NCBI RefSeq assembly: GCF_007990775.1
Contig: NZ_BJXB01000004.1
Span: forward strand, 124,001-188,000
Source: Deinococcus cellulosilyticus NBRC 106333 = KACC 11606
GTDB taxonomy: Bacteria; Deinococcota; Deinococci; Deinococcales; Deinococcaceae
Direction: 5' to 3'
Length of the DNA stretch: 64,000 bases
The notes under the pieces were generated by a model. It was not told the origin of the DNA. It saw nothing but the letters and a program-made list of their open reading frames with translations, and did no database searches. Numbering within the stretch: the first letter of the stretch is position 1; each line of letters starts with the position of its first letter. The translations under genes and the position numbers were made by a program. This document shows positions 25,798 to 33,757 of the stretch, in pieces.

Positions 25798-26853
25798 ATG
25801 AAAAAAACCTTCTGGCTTTCCCTCTCCCTTCTGCTCAGTGGTGCTTTTGCCCAGGGTACAGACCCCCAACCCCGCCTGTCTCAGCTCATCGACACCCTCC
25901 ATGACACCCAGGCGTTCATGGGCACCGTGATCATCACCCAGAAAGGCAAAACCACCTTTGAAAAATCGGTCGGTCTGGCCAACCTGGAAAAATCCATCCC
26001 CAACACCTCAGACACCGTTTACCGGGTGGCTTCCATCACCAAAAGCTTTGTGGGGGTCGCGGTGCTCAAACTGCAAGAGGAGGGCAAGCTCAAAGTCACC
26101 GATCCCCTCAGCAAGTACCTGCCCGATTACCCAAATGGAGAAAACATCACCTTGCATCACCTGATCACCCACACGTCGGGCATCTTCAACTATTTTGAAC
26201 GGACCGACCTTGCCAGCCTGCGCAAAGAAAGGCCCAGCCTGGAGGAGTTCACCAAGAAGTTTGCAAATGAACCGGTCAATTTTGCACCAGGTGCCATGTA
26301 CCGTTACAACAACTCGGGGTACATCCTGCTGGGCCGGGTGATCGAAAAGGCTTCCGGGATGCCCTTTGAAACCTACATGCAGCAACACGTGCTTGCTCCC
26401 ATGGGCTTCGAGAAAACCCGGTTTTACAAGGATGACCAGGTGGTGGCGGGCCGTGCTGAAGGCTACACCCCCTCAGGGGAGGGCTTTGAAAAAGCAGACC
26501 TGTTCAATTACGAAGTGGTGCATGCTGCAGGCGGCCTGTCCGCCACCCCCCGGGAACTGGTCCAGTGGCTTCCAGGCATCCTCAGTGGCAAACTGCTCTC
26601 CCCGGAATCTGTTCAGGCGTTCATGGCTCCCCATGTGGTCCTGCCTGGAGCCCACTACGGGTATGGGGTGGTGGTGGCCAAACTCCTGGGCAAAGATCAC
26701 CTGAACCACTCGGGTGAACTCCCCGGAGGCAGTTCATTCATGGCTTATTTTCCAGAAGAGCAAATCAGTGTGGTGATGCTCTCCAACGTGACCCGCCATG
26801 ACCTGCCTGCACTGTTCACCCGGGTTTACCTGGCCTACAACCGCAACCCGTGA
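25798..26853 (+). CDS. Secreted serine hydrolase, class C beta-lactamase fold (copy 1)
   Basis: 351 residues with a signal peptide (cleavage near AFAQG). S-x-x-K motif in VASITKSF (about 81), Y-x-N motif in YRYNNSGYILLGRVIE (about 170), and a late H-S-G-E-L-P-G-G (about 305) in place of KTG. This is the beta-lactamase/D,D-peptidase/esterase family (Pfam Beta-lactamase), periplasmic or extracellular. The substrate may be peptide, ester or beta-lactam. It is closely similar along its length to the next gene, including the 5' leader CAACTTTTTGGAG before MKK, so the two arose by tandem duplication. Lies on the Tn3-like element. Confidence 0.85.
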   Translation: MKKTFWLSLSLLLSGAFAQGTDPQPRLSQLIDTLHDTQAFMGTVIITQKGKTTFEKSVGLANLEKSIPNTSDTVYRVASITKSFVGVAVLKLQEEGKLKVTDPLSKYLPDYPNGENITLHHLITHTSGIFNYFERTDLASLRKERPSLEEFTKKFANEPVNFAPGAMYRYNNSGYILLGRVIEKASGMPFETYMQQHVLAPMGFEKTRFYKDDQVVAGRAEGYTPSGEGFEKADLFNYEVVHAAGGLSATPRELVQWLPGILSGKLLSPESVQAFMAPHVVLPGAHYGYGVVVAKLLGKDHLNHSGELPGGSSFMAYFPEEQISVVMLSNVTRHDLPALFTRVYLAYNRNP

Positions 26854-27040
26854 CTGTGCTTCCCTCTGCTCAGGCAGCAGTAGACCATCCCACTCCGGGA
26901 CCTGACAGGACTTTGATTTCAGGCCACTGTGCAGGGTCTGCAGGCCTCGTGGCTTTCTCCCTGTCGGATGTTTTGCCACCCGAAGCATCCTGCCTGTCAG
27001 CCCAGTCTTGCAAGCACACCTCAACTTTTTGGAGCCGCAC

Positions 27041-28099
27041 ATGAAAAAAACCCTCTGCATGTCTTTGACCGTGGTTCTGACGGTTGCTTGCGCCCAGGGC
27101 ATGGACCCCCAGGCCCGCCTCTCTCAGCTCGTGGACATCTTCCATGACACCCAGGCGTTCATGGGCACCGTGATCATCACCCAGAAAGGCAAAATCACCT
27201 TTGAGAAATCGGTCGGTCTGGCAGATGTGAACCGGTCCCTTCCCAACACCTCGGACACCGTCTACCGGGTGGCCTCCATCACCAAAAGCTTCACGGCTGT
27301 GGCCGTACTCAAACTGCAAGAAGAGGGCAAACTCAAAGTCACCGATCCCCTCAGCACGTACCTGCCCGATTATCCCAACGGACAAAACATCACCCTGCAC
27401 CACCTGCTCACCCACACCTCCGGGGTCTTCAATTTCACCGAGCGGGCAAACCTGCTGAGCTTTTCCGGGACCAGACCCAGCCTGGCGGAACTCACACGGA
27501 CTTTTGACCAGGAGCCTGTGTATTTCAAGCCAGGCGAAGGGTTTCATTACAGCAACTCGGGGTACATCCTGCTGGGCCGGGTGATCGAAGTGGCTTCTGG
27601 CATGCCTTATGAGACGTACCTGCAGCAAAAGGTGCTCTCACCCCTGGGATGGAAAGCTTCCGGTTTCCACCGGGATGATGTGGTGGTGCCAGCCCGGGCA
27701 GAAGGCCATCAGCCTTCAGGGGAAGGCTTTGAAAAGGCGAACCTGTTCACCTATGAGGTGACCCATGCTGCAGGCGGGTTGTCTGCCACCCCCCGGGAAC
27801 TGGCCCAGTGGCTTCCCGGCATCCTCAGTGGCAAACTGCTGGCCCCGGAATCCGTCCAGAGGTTCACCTCCCCTGTGTTCACCGATCCCCGGGGCAATCC
27901 TTATGCTTACGGTGTGACGGTGGGCAAGTTGCTGGGCAAAACGTATGTGGGTCATGGTGGGGCATTGCCGGGCTACACGTCATTCATGGCTTACTTTCCG
28001 GATGAGCAGTTGGGGGTGGTCTTGCTCTCGAACGTCACTGGACGGAATGTGGAGGGCATGCTCAGTCGCCTTTACCTCGCTTACCATCAACAACATTAA
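27041..28099 (+). CDS. Secreted serine hydrolase, class C beta-lactamase fold (copy 2)
   Basis: 352-residue paralogue of the preceding gene: signal peptide (ending ACAQG), ITKSF with the catalytic Ser, YSNSGYILLGRVIE, and HGGALPGYTSFMAYFPDEQ as the third motif (H-G-G instead of H-S-G). Differences cluster in the central region (FNFTERANLLSFSGTRPSLAEL) and near 290, consistent with changed substrate range after duplication. ATG 27041 follows TTTTTGGAG. It ends about 40 bp before the Tn3 transposase fragment. Confidence 0.85.
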   Translation: MKKTLCMSLTVVLTVACAQGMDPQARLSQLVDIFHDTQAFMGTVIITQKGKITFEKSVGLADVNRSLPNTSDTVYRVASITKSFTAVAVLKLQEEGKLKVTDPLSTYLPDYPNGQNITLHHLLTHTSGVFNFTERANLLSFSGTRPSLAELTRTFDQEPVYFKPGEGFHYSNSGYILLGRVIEVASGMPYETYLQQKVLSPLGWKASGFHRDDVVVPARAEGHQPSGEGFEKANLFTYEVTHAAGGLSATPRELAQWLPGILSGKLLAPESVQRFTSPVFTDPRGNPYAYGVTVGKLLGKTYVGHGGALPGYTSFMAYFPDEQLGVVLLSNVTGRNVEGMLSRLYLAYHQQH

Positions 28100-28138
28100 C
28101 CCTGATCGACCAGGAAGCACCTTCAGCGGGTCTGCACC

Positions 28139-28367
28139 CGGGAAGCTGATCAAGTCCAACCTGATGGTGGCCAACTGCCTGGTGTTTCACACGGTGTACC
28201 TGCTCACCAGACAGATCAGGGAACTGAAACGGACCGGAAAGCTGGCGCTGGAGGAGATGTTAAGGCATCTCAATCCTTACTGGATGGGGCTTCTGAACCG
28301 GTTTGGTCGGTATGACTGGGAGGTGAAGCGCATGCCAGATCCTGTGATGCTGGATCACAAAGGGTAA
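28139..28367 (+). pseudogene. tnpA: C-terminal fragment of a Tn3-family transposase
   Basis: The frame encodes KLIKSNLMVANCLVFHTVY, then LRHLNPYWMGLLNRFGRYDW and a stop. The ANCL-hydrophobic helix followed by L-x-P-Y-x(5)-L-x-R-F-G-x-Y is the C-terminal pattern of Tn3-family TnpA (about 1,000 residues normally; fewer than 80 remain). It lies 36 bp inside the right inverted repeat, exactly where tnpA usually ends, which supports the element's classification. Confidence 0.75.
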
Positions 28368-28402
28368 TCAAGGAAAGAAGGTCTGGGAGAGTAAAATTTG
28401 AT

Positions 28403-28440
28403 GAAAAAATAGGTTTTCTCACGAATCATTGCCTACCCTC
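28403..28440 (-). repeat. Right terminal inverted repeat of the Tn3-like element
   Basis: 38 bp matching 19917-19954 in inverse orientation; followed by the second TGCAA at 28441-28445. Confidence 0.9.
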
Positions 28441-28445
28441 TGCAA

Positions 28446-28622
28446 CCTCAGGTGCTGGATTTCGGGCGGGTGTACGCCGCTTACGGTGGTCTGTTCATCG
28501 TGCTGTCCCTGTTGTGGGGCTGGATCGTGGAGGGTGAGTCCCCAGACGCACCCAGCATGGTGGGGGCTTTGATTGCCCTGATTGGCGCCGCCGTGATCAT
28601 TTACTGGCCCAGAGCCGCCTGA
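28446..28622 (+). pseudogene. ynfA: ynfA/UPF0060 gene, 3' half
   Basis: Continues the frame left at 19916: PQVLDFGRVYAAYGGLFIVL, LLWGWIVEG, then the last helix GALIALIGAAVIIYW and a stop. These are the third and fourth helices of YnfA, with the RVYAAYGG signature. Separated from the 5' half by the Tn3-like element. Confidence 0.88.
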
Positions 28623-28676
28623 GCCCGCCTGGATGAGGCTCTGCTGGAGATCCTGTGCCTCAAAACACCTTCTGGC

Positions 28677-29147
28677 TCAGCTTCTTCTGGCTTTGCACCA
28701 CAACAGATCGTACACATCATTGTGTTTCTGAACCAGGTTGGGATTGAACAATGCCGCATACACCACAGCAGTGTTCCGGGTGAAAAGGTAATGCACCCTG
28801 GGACCGGCTGTACCCACAAACTTGACCTTCCAGCCTGCAGTTCTCAGGTGGGTGAACAGCTCACTATAAGCCTGTTGAGGCACACCGGATCTGGTGCTGT
28901 ACCACATCAATTCCATGTCCTGGGTGCACAGAAAACCATCGGCTTTTGCGCTGTCCATCAAAATGCTGGCGGTGATCTTGTAGAAGGTGCTGTCTGGGTT
29001 GAGTTGACGGGCAGGCCGAATTTCGATGCTCAACACTTTGCTGGAGGTCACCTCAAGGTCCTCGTGGCTTTCCAGCACATGAACGGCCTGAGCAACGCCA
29101 CTGGCCACCAGCCAGAAGACAACAACCCACCGAAAAGCACAGTCCAT
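28677..29147 (-). CDS. Exported hypothetical protein
   Basis: 156 residues. Signal peptide (about 1-22, WVVVFWLVASGVAQA), then a soluble domain of mixed strands with two Cys (FLCTQDMELMWYS and DLLWCKARRS). No family recognised. Convergent with the broken ynfA gene. Intact frame with ordinary composition for this genome. Confidence 0.6.
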   Translation of the reverse strand: MDCAFRWVVVFWLVASGVAQAVHVLESHEDLEVTSSKVLSIEIRPARQLNPDSTFYKITASILMDSAKADGFLCTQDMELMWYSTRSGVPQQAYSELFTHLRTAGWKVKFVGTAGPRVHYLFTRNTAVVYAALFNPNLVQKHNDVYDLLWCKARRS

Positions 29148-29175
29148 GCCCTCAGCATACCCTTTGCTGAAGGCA

Positions 29176-29580
29176 TCAATTCAAAACCTGCCCGACCGCA
29201 GGGAGGTGGACCCAGAAATACACAAAGGAAAACCTGAAAGCATTGAGGGACACCGATTGGGGATGGTCCAGATCATCCATGATCAATTTGGGCATCCAGA
29301 AAGGCAAAAAAGGCAGGCCATAACTCAATGGCCAGAAGAGGGGTGGAAAGGCCCTTCGTCCCAGGGGGCCGGGGGGACCACCATCCACCATCATGCCCCA
29401 GGTCTCATCTGGAGTGACCCAGTGAAACGCCAGCAGGGTGAGGGTCAGGAAGGAGACCACCATCAAAACCAGGAGTGCAACACGCTGTTTGGTCGTTCCC
29501 CTGTTTCGTCCCGAGGTCCAGAACACCCACAGTGAAATGATTTCAAAAGACACCAGGAGCATGAAAATGGCTGTTCTCAC
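29176..29580 (-). CDS. Small integral membrane protein
   Basis: 134 residues from GTG 29580 with AAGGGG upstream (the frame is open further 5', into the hydrolase region). Three hydrophobic segments: FMLLVSFEIISLWVFW, ALLVLMVVSFLTLTLLAF and a C-terminal PLFWPLSYGLPFLPFW. Unknown family. It follows the alpha/beta hydrolase on the same strand. Confidence 0.5.
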   Translation of the reverse strand: MRTAIFMLLVSFEIISLWVFWTSGRNRGTTKQRVALLVLMVVSFLTLTLLAFHWVTPDETWGMMVDGGPPGPLGRRAFPPLFWPLSYGLPFLPFWMPKLIMDDLDHPQSVSLNAFRFSFVYFWVHLPAVGQVLN

Positions 29581-29653
29581 TTGGACCCCTTCGCTTTCAG
29601 TGTAAAGGCCTGCTGCAAGACGACCTCGCCTTCCCATCAGGTGGCGATGAACC

Positions 29654-30508
29654 TCAGGTCGGCAACAGAAAATCCTTGATGGCCTGAACAAACCGAAGGG
29701 CCTCTTCCAGATCAGGAAAATGGGCGCTGTTCTCAAACACCACCCCCTTGCAGTTGGGGATGCTGGAAGCCAGCGTCAGGGTCTGGGCCACAGGAATGTT
29801 GCGGTCGTGCTTTCCCAGCAAGACGAGCGTGGGGCATGACAGTTCACCCAGTCGGTGGTGGATGGGATCAGGGGGGTGCTGCAGGAGGAAGTCATGCATT
29901 TCTCCGGTGTTCACCAGTCCACTTTCCTCCCAGAGTTGACGGTTGAGGGCGGCCACCTGAAGGTCCTCAAACAAAAAACGGTCGGCCACATCACCCTCGA
30001 TCTGGCTCCAGATGAATTCCAGGGTGTCCCGGGCTGGTTGATGCAGCAGGAGGCTTTGCACTTCTGTTCTCAGGGCTGGAGGAAGAAGCGGCAGGAAACC
30101 GGAAATCTGGTGGGAGGCCACATCCATGCCAAACCACCAGGGGGCCTGCAGGATCAGGGTTTTCACCCGCTGGGGTCTGGTCAGGGCATAGGTGGTGGCC
30201 AGTCCACCCCCAAAGGAATTCCCGAACAGCGTGACTTCTGGCAGCTCCAGTTGCGTGAGCACCTCATCAAGGTCTGAAAGCAGGGCGGGGATGCTCCAGT
30301 CCCCGTTGGTGGGCCTCTGTGAACGGCCACAGCCCCGGGATTCCAGGTAGATCAGCTTTCTGAACTTTTCCAGCATTGGACCGGTGGTGTGCTCAAACAC
30401 GAAGTGGTTGCCGCCCGGGCCGCCATGCAAAGCCAGAATGGGAGGGCCTTGCCCGGCGATTTTCACCCAGTGGGAGATGCCATTGACCTTCAGGTTCAGG
30501 GTGGGCAT
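29654..30508 (-). CDS. Alpha/beta hydrolase (proline iminopeptidase-like)
   Basis: 284 residues. Oxyanion segment LALHGGPGGNHF (about 27), nucleophile elbow G-N-S-F-G-G (Ser at about 103), acidic residue in LLGKHDRNIP (about 233), and catalytic His in FENSAHFPDLEEALRF (about 261). The H-G-G-P-G motif and R-G-C-G-R-S segment are those of the S33/proline iminopeptidase-type hydrolases. Cytoplasmic. The ATG at 30508 is chosen because it starts at the first strand of the fold (MPTLNLKVNG). Substrate unknown. Confidence 0.85.
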   Translation of the reverse strand: MPTLNLKVNGISHWVKIAGQGPPILALHGGPGGNHFVFEHTTGPMLEKFRKLIYLESRGCGRSQRPTNGDWSIPALLSDLDEVLTQLELPEVTLFGNSFGGGLATTYALTRPQRVKTLILQAPWWFGMDVASHQISGFLPLLPPALRTEVQSLLLHQPARDTLEFIWSQIEGDVADRFLFEDLQVAALNRQLWEESGLVNTGEMHDFLLQHPPDPIHHRLGELSCPTLVLLGKHDRNIPVAQTLTLASSIPNCKGVVFENSAHFPDLEEALRFVQAIKDFLLPT

Positions 30509-30633
30509 GGGTTGTGGACAGCATACCCTGCTCGTGACCTTCAGAAAAGTCATGGGACCCTGAGAGACTGTTTTGAGAGGCCAAAAAGAACCGCAGGGCT
30601 GTTCTGTGGTCCTCAGAGACCTCGAAAACACAA

Positions 30634-30781
30634 TGTCAAATCCAGTGTGGCGTCGTTTGCTTCAGGTGCTCGGGGTCCAGTGCCCGTCCGGTGTGGAGGG
30701 TGGGGGTGATGCCTCTGGCCATCAGCAGGACCACGCCACCAATGAGACATCCGAGAATCAATCCAATTGCATGTCGGGTAG
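30634..30781 (-). pseudogene. Membrane-segment fragment
   Basis: A minus-strand frame encodes AIGLILGCLIGGVVLLMARG, then THTGRALDPEHLK-like sequence and a stop. It has one hydrophobic helix and no start, and abuts the kinase fragment. Probably a gene end left by a rearrangement. Confidence 0.3.
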
Positions 30782-31147
30782 GTGGATGCCTGTGCGGTCT
30801 GTAGGGACCCGGATCGCCTGAAGCAGTTGCTGGTGATTTTGACCAGCAACGCCATCAAATACACACCGGATGGGGGTTCGGTGTCATTCCGCCTGAGGTC
30901 TCGGAACGGCAAGGCGGAGTTGTGCATTCGGGACACCGGGGTGGGCATTGCTGCTGAGGAGCTGGGAAGGGTGTTTGAGCGGCATTACCGGGCGAAACAA
31001 GAAGGCCTCACGGATCCAGGGGGGAGTGGGCTGGGGCTTTCCCTGGCGAAGTGGATTGTGGAGGAGCACAAAGGGGAGATCCTGCTGGAGAGCACGGTGG
31101 GGGTGGGAACTGAAGTGCGGGTGAGGTTGCCGTTGCTCATCAAGTGA
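30782..31147 (+). pseudogene. Histidine kinase C-terminal fragment
   Basis: Encodes only the HATPase_c half of a sensor kinase: N box ILTSNAIKYTPDGG, G1 box DTGVGIAAEELGRVFERHYRAK, G2 box GSGLGLSLAKWIVEEH. No phosphoacceptor His domain or sensor region precedes it; upstream sequence is unrelated. Truncated, so inactive as a kinase, although a free HATPase domain cannot be excluded. Confidence 0.75.
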
Positions 31148-32112
31148 AGGGCTGGAGCAACATCTGACTGAACAGCAAAAGTTTTCTGCCAAGGAAAAAC
31201 AGGGAGCTGTTCTTAAGCGCCCACTTTGGAGCCTGGTTTTTTGCCACCAGGCTCCACCTGTGGTCTGGTGTTCTGGTGGTTCTCAGGCCAGATTCCCGAG
31301 AAAATTGTTCAGAGCAAGAAAAAAGGGGTGCATGATACCAGCTGACAGCAATGACACCTTAACCCCTCATACATTGGCAGAAACTTGACACCTCCCAGGG
31401 AGGCCACAAGCTTCTCATCCAAATGCCCCACGGTCTGCAACCCGTGGGGTGCGATGATTAAAAAATCAAAAGACGGCTCACCTTTCACTTCCAGAAGGCA
31501 GTGGGCCCCCACACTGGCAGGGAGATGCCCTGTGTTTTCATGGTCTAGCTAAAGGTTTCTGGGTCAACACGGTAGACCACCGAACCTGACCTCCACGTTG
31601 CTGCAGGGTGGCTCTGACAACATGGCAACCCAGGCTTCAGCCTCCGGGTCCCAGGTGAGGGTGCACCGATCGACATCCTCAAAAACCCTGTTGAGGTCAC
31701 AGCAGCGAGAAGCATGGGGAGTTCAGGTGCACAGAGCCTCCTTCGAGGTTCCTCTCCAACCCAGCATCAAAACCACATTCTGGTGTTCATCAGGTAGGGT
31801 GAGGCTACGCCGAATCTCTAATCACCAGCTCCTGTCCGGAACACACCTGCTGTGCTCCTCTGCGAAGCCTTTTCAGCGAGCATGAAGGGGCTTTTGGGAC
31901 AGTTCGCATCCCTGAGCAGGGTCCATTTTGAGTCTGCTTGTTGTGCATCAGGTTGGCTCCTTGAGGTTTTGTTGTGTCATCAGCTCACAGTTTCTGTTGA
32001 GTGCTGCAAGTGACCCGAGGAGCCAACCTGCCCTTGAATTTCCCTCATCGAACCGAACGCAGGTGGATTTCCAGCCCAGAGGGGTCTGTTTCCCGCATCC
32101 CCGACGGGTCGG
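31148..32112. other. Long gap with possible gene remnants
   Basis: No intact gene. A minus frame near 31309-31512 (FLIIAPHGLQTVGHLDEKL) and another near 31565-31680 (CTLTWDPEAEAWVAML, weakly like HicB-type antitoxins) have coding-like composition but no usable ends. The rest shows nothing. Confidence 0.35.
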
Positions 32113-33246
32113 TCAACCCAGCAGGGACAACACAGGGGACCCTTCCTTGAGGCCTTCCTGCCTGCCTTCCCCGGTCAGGCTGTGCTGGTACACCTGCAGG
32201 TACTGTGAGGTGAGCCGGTCTGGATGGAAGGAACCACTGAAAGCAAGGGCTTCCTGATGGTACTGGTCCCACTGCGAGAGCACCTGCAAAACCCCCCGGG
32301 CCATGCCCTGCACGTCCCCCACCGGATGCAGGGTGCCGGTGCGTTGCGGCAAAACCACTTCAGGGGTGCTGCCGGCCTGCGCAGCCACGATGGGCACCCC
32401 CCACTGCAGGGCCTGCATGGACAGCAGATTTGAGGTTTCATGTTCTGCGGGCAGCAACAGCACCTGCCCCAGCCTCAGCGTAGGACCGAGGTCTCCGGGC
32501 AGGCTCAGAAACCGCACATGGTCCTGCACCCCGAGATGTTTCGCGAGGCGTTCGCAGGCCAGACGGTCCGGCCCGGTTCCCACCATCAGCAGGGTGACAT
32601 TCTGCTCACCGAGCACCGCTTTGAGCACAAACAGAGCGTCCCTGGAGCGTTTCATCTGCCGGTAGTTCGTGACGTGCACCACCACCGGGGGACCAGCAAC
32701 CCTGGCTCGCTCCGGGGACGTTCCTTGCTGGACGAACGGTGGAACCACCTGCACCCTGGGCAGGGACTCCAGGCGCAGGTGCTGCCCCAGCTGGGTGGCC
32801 ACGTGCGAGGACACCGCCGTGAGGGCATCTGAACGACTCAGCCCGTACCGGAGGGCTGCCCGGGTCTCCCCGTCCCACACGGTGGAGGGGAGGTCACTGC
32901 CGTGCAGGGTGGTGACCAGCCGGAAAGGCAGGCGGGTGAGGTCCCGGTTGAACGCTGCATTCAATCCCGCCGGGAGCAAACCGTGGGCGTTCACCACATC
33001 AATGTGCTTTTCTTTCACCAGCGCAGAGAGTTGATGGAGGGTCGACGGGGAGAACAGGCGCAGGTGCAAACCCATCCCTCTCCCCTCAAACGGGTGCACG
33101 GTCACCCGTGCATCTTCCGGGAACGTCCACGGGCAGGGGGAAAGCAGCTGCACCTCCACGCCCTTTCGGGACAGGTGGCACGCCAGGGCCCTCAGGTGGT
33201 GGTCCACTCCCCCCAGCGCGTGGGTGTGAAACAACAGCACCCGCAT
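32113..33246 (-). CDS. Glycosyltransferase family 4
   Basis: 377 residues, GT-B fold. N-terminus MRVLLFHTHALGGVDHHLRALACHLSRKG, acceptor-side VNAHGLLPAGLNAAF, and the nucleotide-sugar domain LLPAEHETSNLLSMQALQWGVPIVAAQAGSTPEV carrying the E-x7-E type motif. Its ATG directly abuts the stop of the PRC-barrel gene (TGAATG), so they are co-transcribed. Distant paralogue of the transferase at 15230-16369. Acceptor unknown; envelope glycan is likely. Confidence 0.85.
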   Translation of the reverse strand: MRVLLFHTHALGGVDHHLRALACHLSRKGVEVQLLSPCPWTFPEDARVTVHPFEGRGMGLHLRLFSPSTLHQLSALVKEKHIDVVNAHGLLPAGLNAAFNRDLTRLPFRLVTTLHGSDLPSTVWDGETRAALRYGLSRSDALTAVSSHVATQLGQHLRLESLPRVQVVPPFVQQGTSPERARVAGPPVVVHVTNYRQMKRSRDALFVLKAVLGEQNVTLLMVGTGPDRLACERLAKHLGVQDHVRFLSLPGDLGPTLRLGQVLLLPAEHETSNLLSMQALQWGVPIVAAQAGSTPEVVLPQRTGTLHPVGDVQGMARGVLQVLSQWDQYHQEALAFSGSFHPDRLTSQYLQVYQHSLTGEGRQEGLKEGSPVLSLLG

Positions 33247-33672
33247 TCAATGCCTCCTTGTGGACGTTCCCCGCTCATCTGCAGGCCCCTGGGGGAGGTA
33301 ACGGATGCTGTAGTACACCACCTTGCCGGTGATCTCATCGAATGTGAGGTCCTCCAGGGTTCCGGCCACCCGGCCCTGCGGGTCCAGCCAGGGCCTTCCC
33401 ACCACCTGCCCGTGCTCGGAAAGCAATTTCAGTCGGGGCAACTTGCCCAGCGGCAGCACGTCTTCGGGAGAGTGGATGGTCACCTGCACCCCATCATGGT
33501 CCAGCACCGCATCCAGCATCACGGCTTCCAGGGGCCTCTGCGGTCCGAGGCGGGTGAGGTAAGCCAGCACCACCCCCTGTTCGTGGTGCACCACCACATC
33601 GACGATGGGTCCCAGGGTTCTGGTGCGGGTGCGGATCTGTCCAGTTTCAATGAGGTTTCTCAGGCTCAGCAT
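33247..33672 (-). CDS. PRC-barrel domain protein
   Basis: 141 residues, no signal or membrane segment. Two PRC-barrel-like repeats: LIETGQIRTRTRTLGPIVDVVVHHEQGVVLAYL (about 5-38) and GQVVGRPWLDPQGRVAGTLEDLTFDEITGKVVYYSI (about 88-125). PRC barrels occur in RNA-processing and stress-adaptation proteins. The start at 33672 follows GGAGATTCCC. Immediately upstream of, and coupled to, the glycosyltransferase; downstream of the two-component genes on the same strand. Confidence 0.75.
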   Translation of the reverse strand: MLSLRNLIETGQIRTRTRTLGPIVDVVVHHEQGVVLAYLTRLGPQRPLEAVMLDAVLDHDGVQVTIHSPEDVLPLGKLPRLKLLSEHGQVVGRPWLDPQGRVAGTLEDLTFDEITGKVVYYSIRYLPQGPADERGTSTRRH

Positions 33673-33757
33673 GGGAATCTCCTTCAGGTGAGGGTAGACC
33701 TCCCAACTGGGCAGGACCTTGCTGAAAGCTGAGCAAACGCTGAGCACAAGGGATCAC

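Larger units (their letters stand above)
19917..28440. mobile_element. Tn3-family element, 8,524 bp, split from its transposase
   Basis: Bounded by 38-bp inverted repeats (34/38 identical) that start GAGGGT and share GGCAATGATTCG, the TTCG...AAA..CCTA layout being typical of Tn3-family ends. A 5-bp direct repeat TGCAA (19912-19916 and 28441-28445) flanks it, the Tn3-family duplication length. Removing the element plus one TGCAA restores the ynfA frame (PTLQ then PQVLDFGRVYAAYGG). Cargo: LacI, TetR, NTF2-like, GH13 amylase, small ORFs and two serine hydrolases. Only a C-terminal TnpA fragment (about 28139-28367) remains next to the right end, and no tnpR is seen, so it is non-autonomous. Confidence 0.88.
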
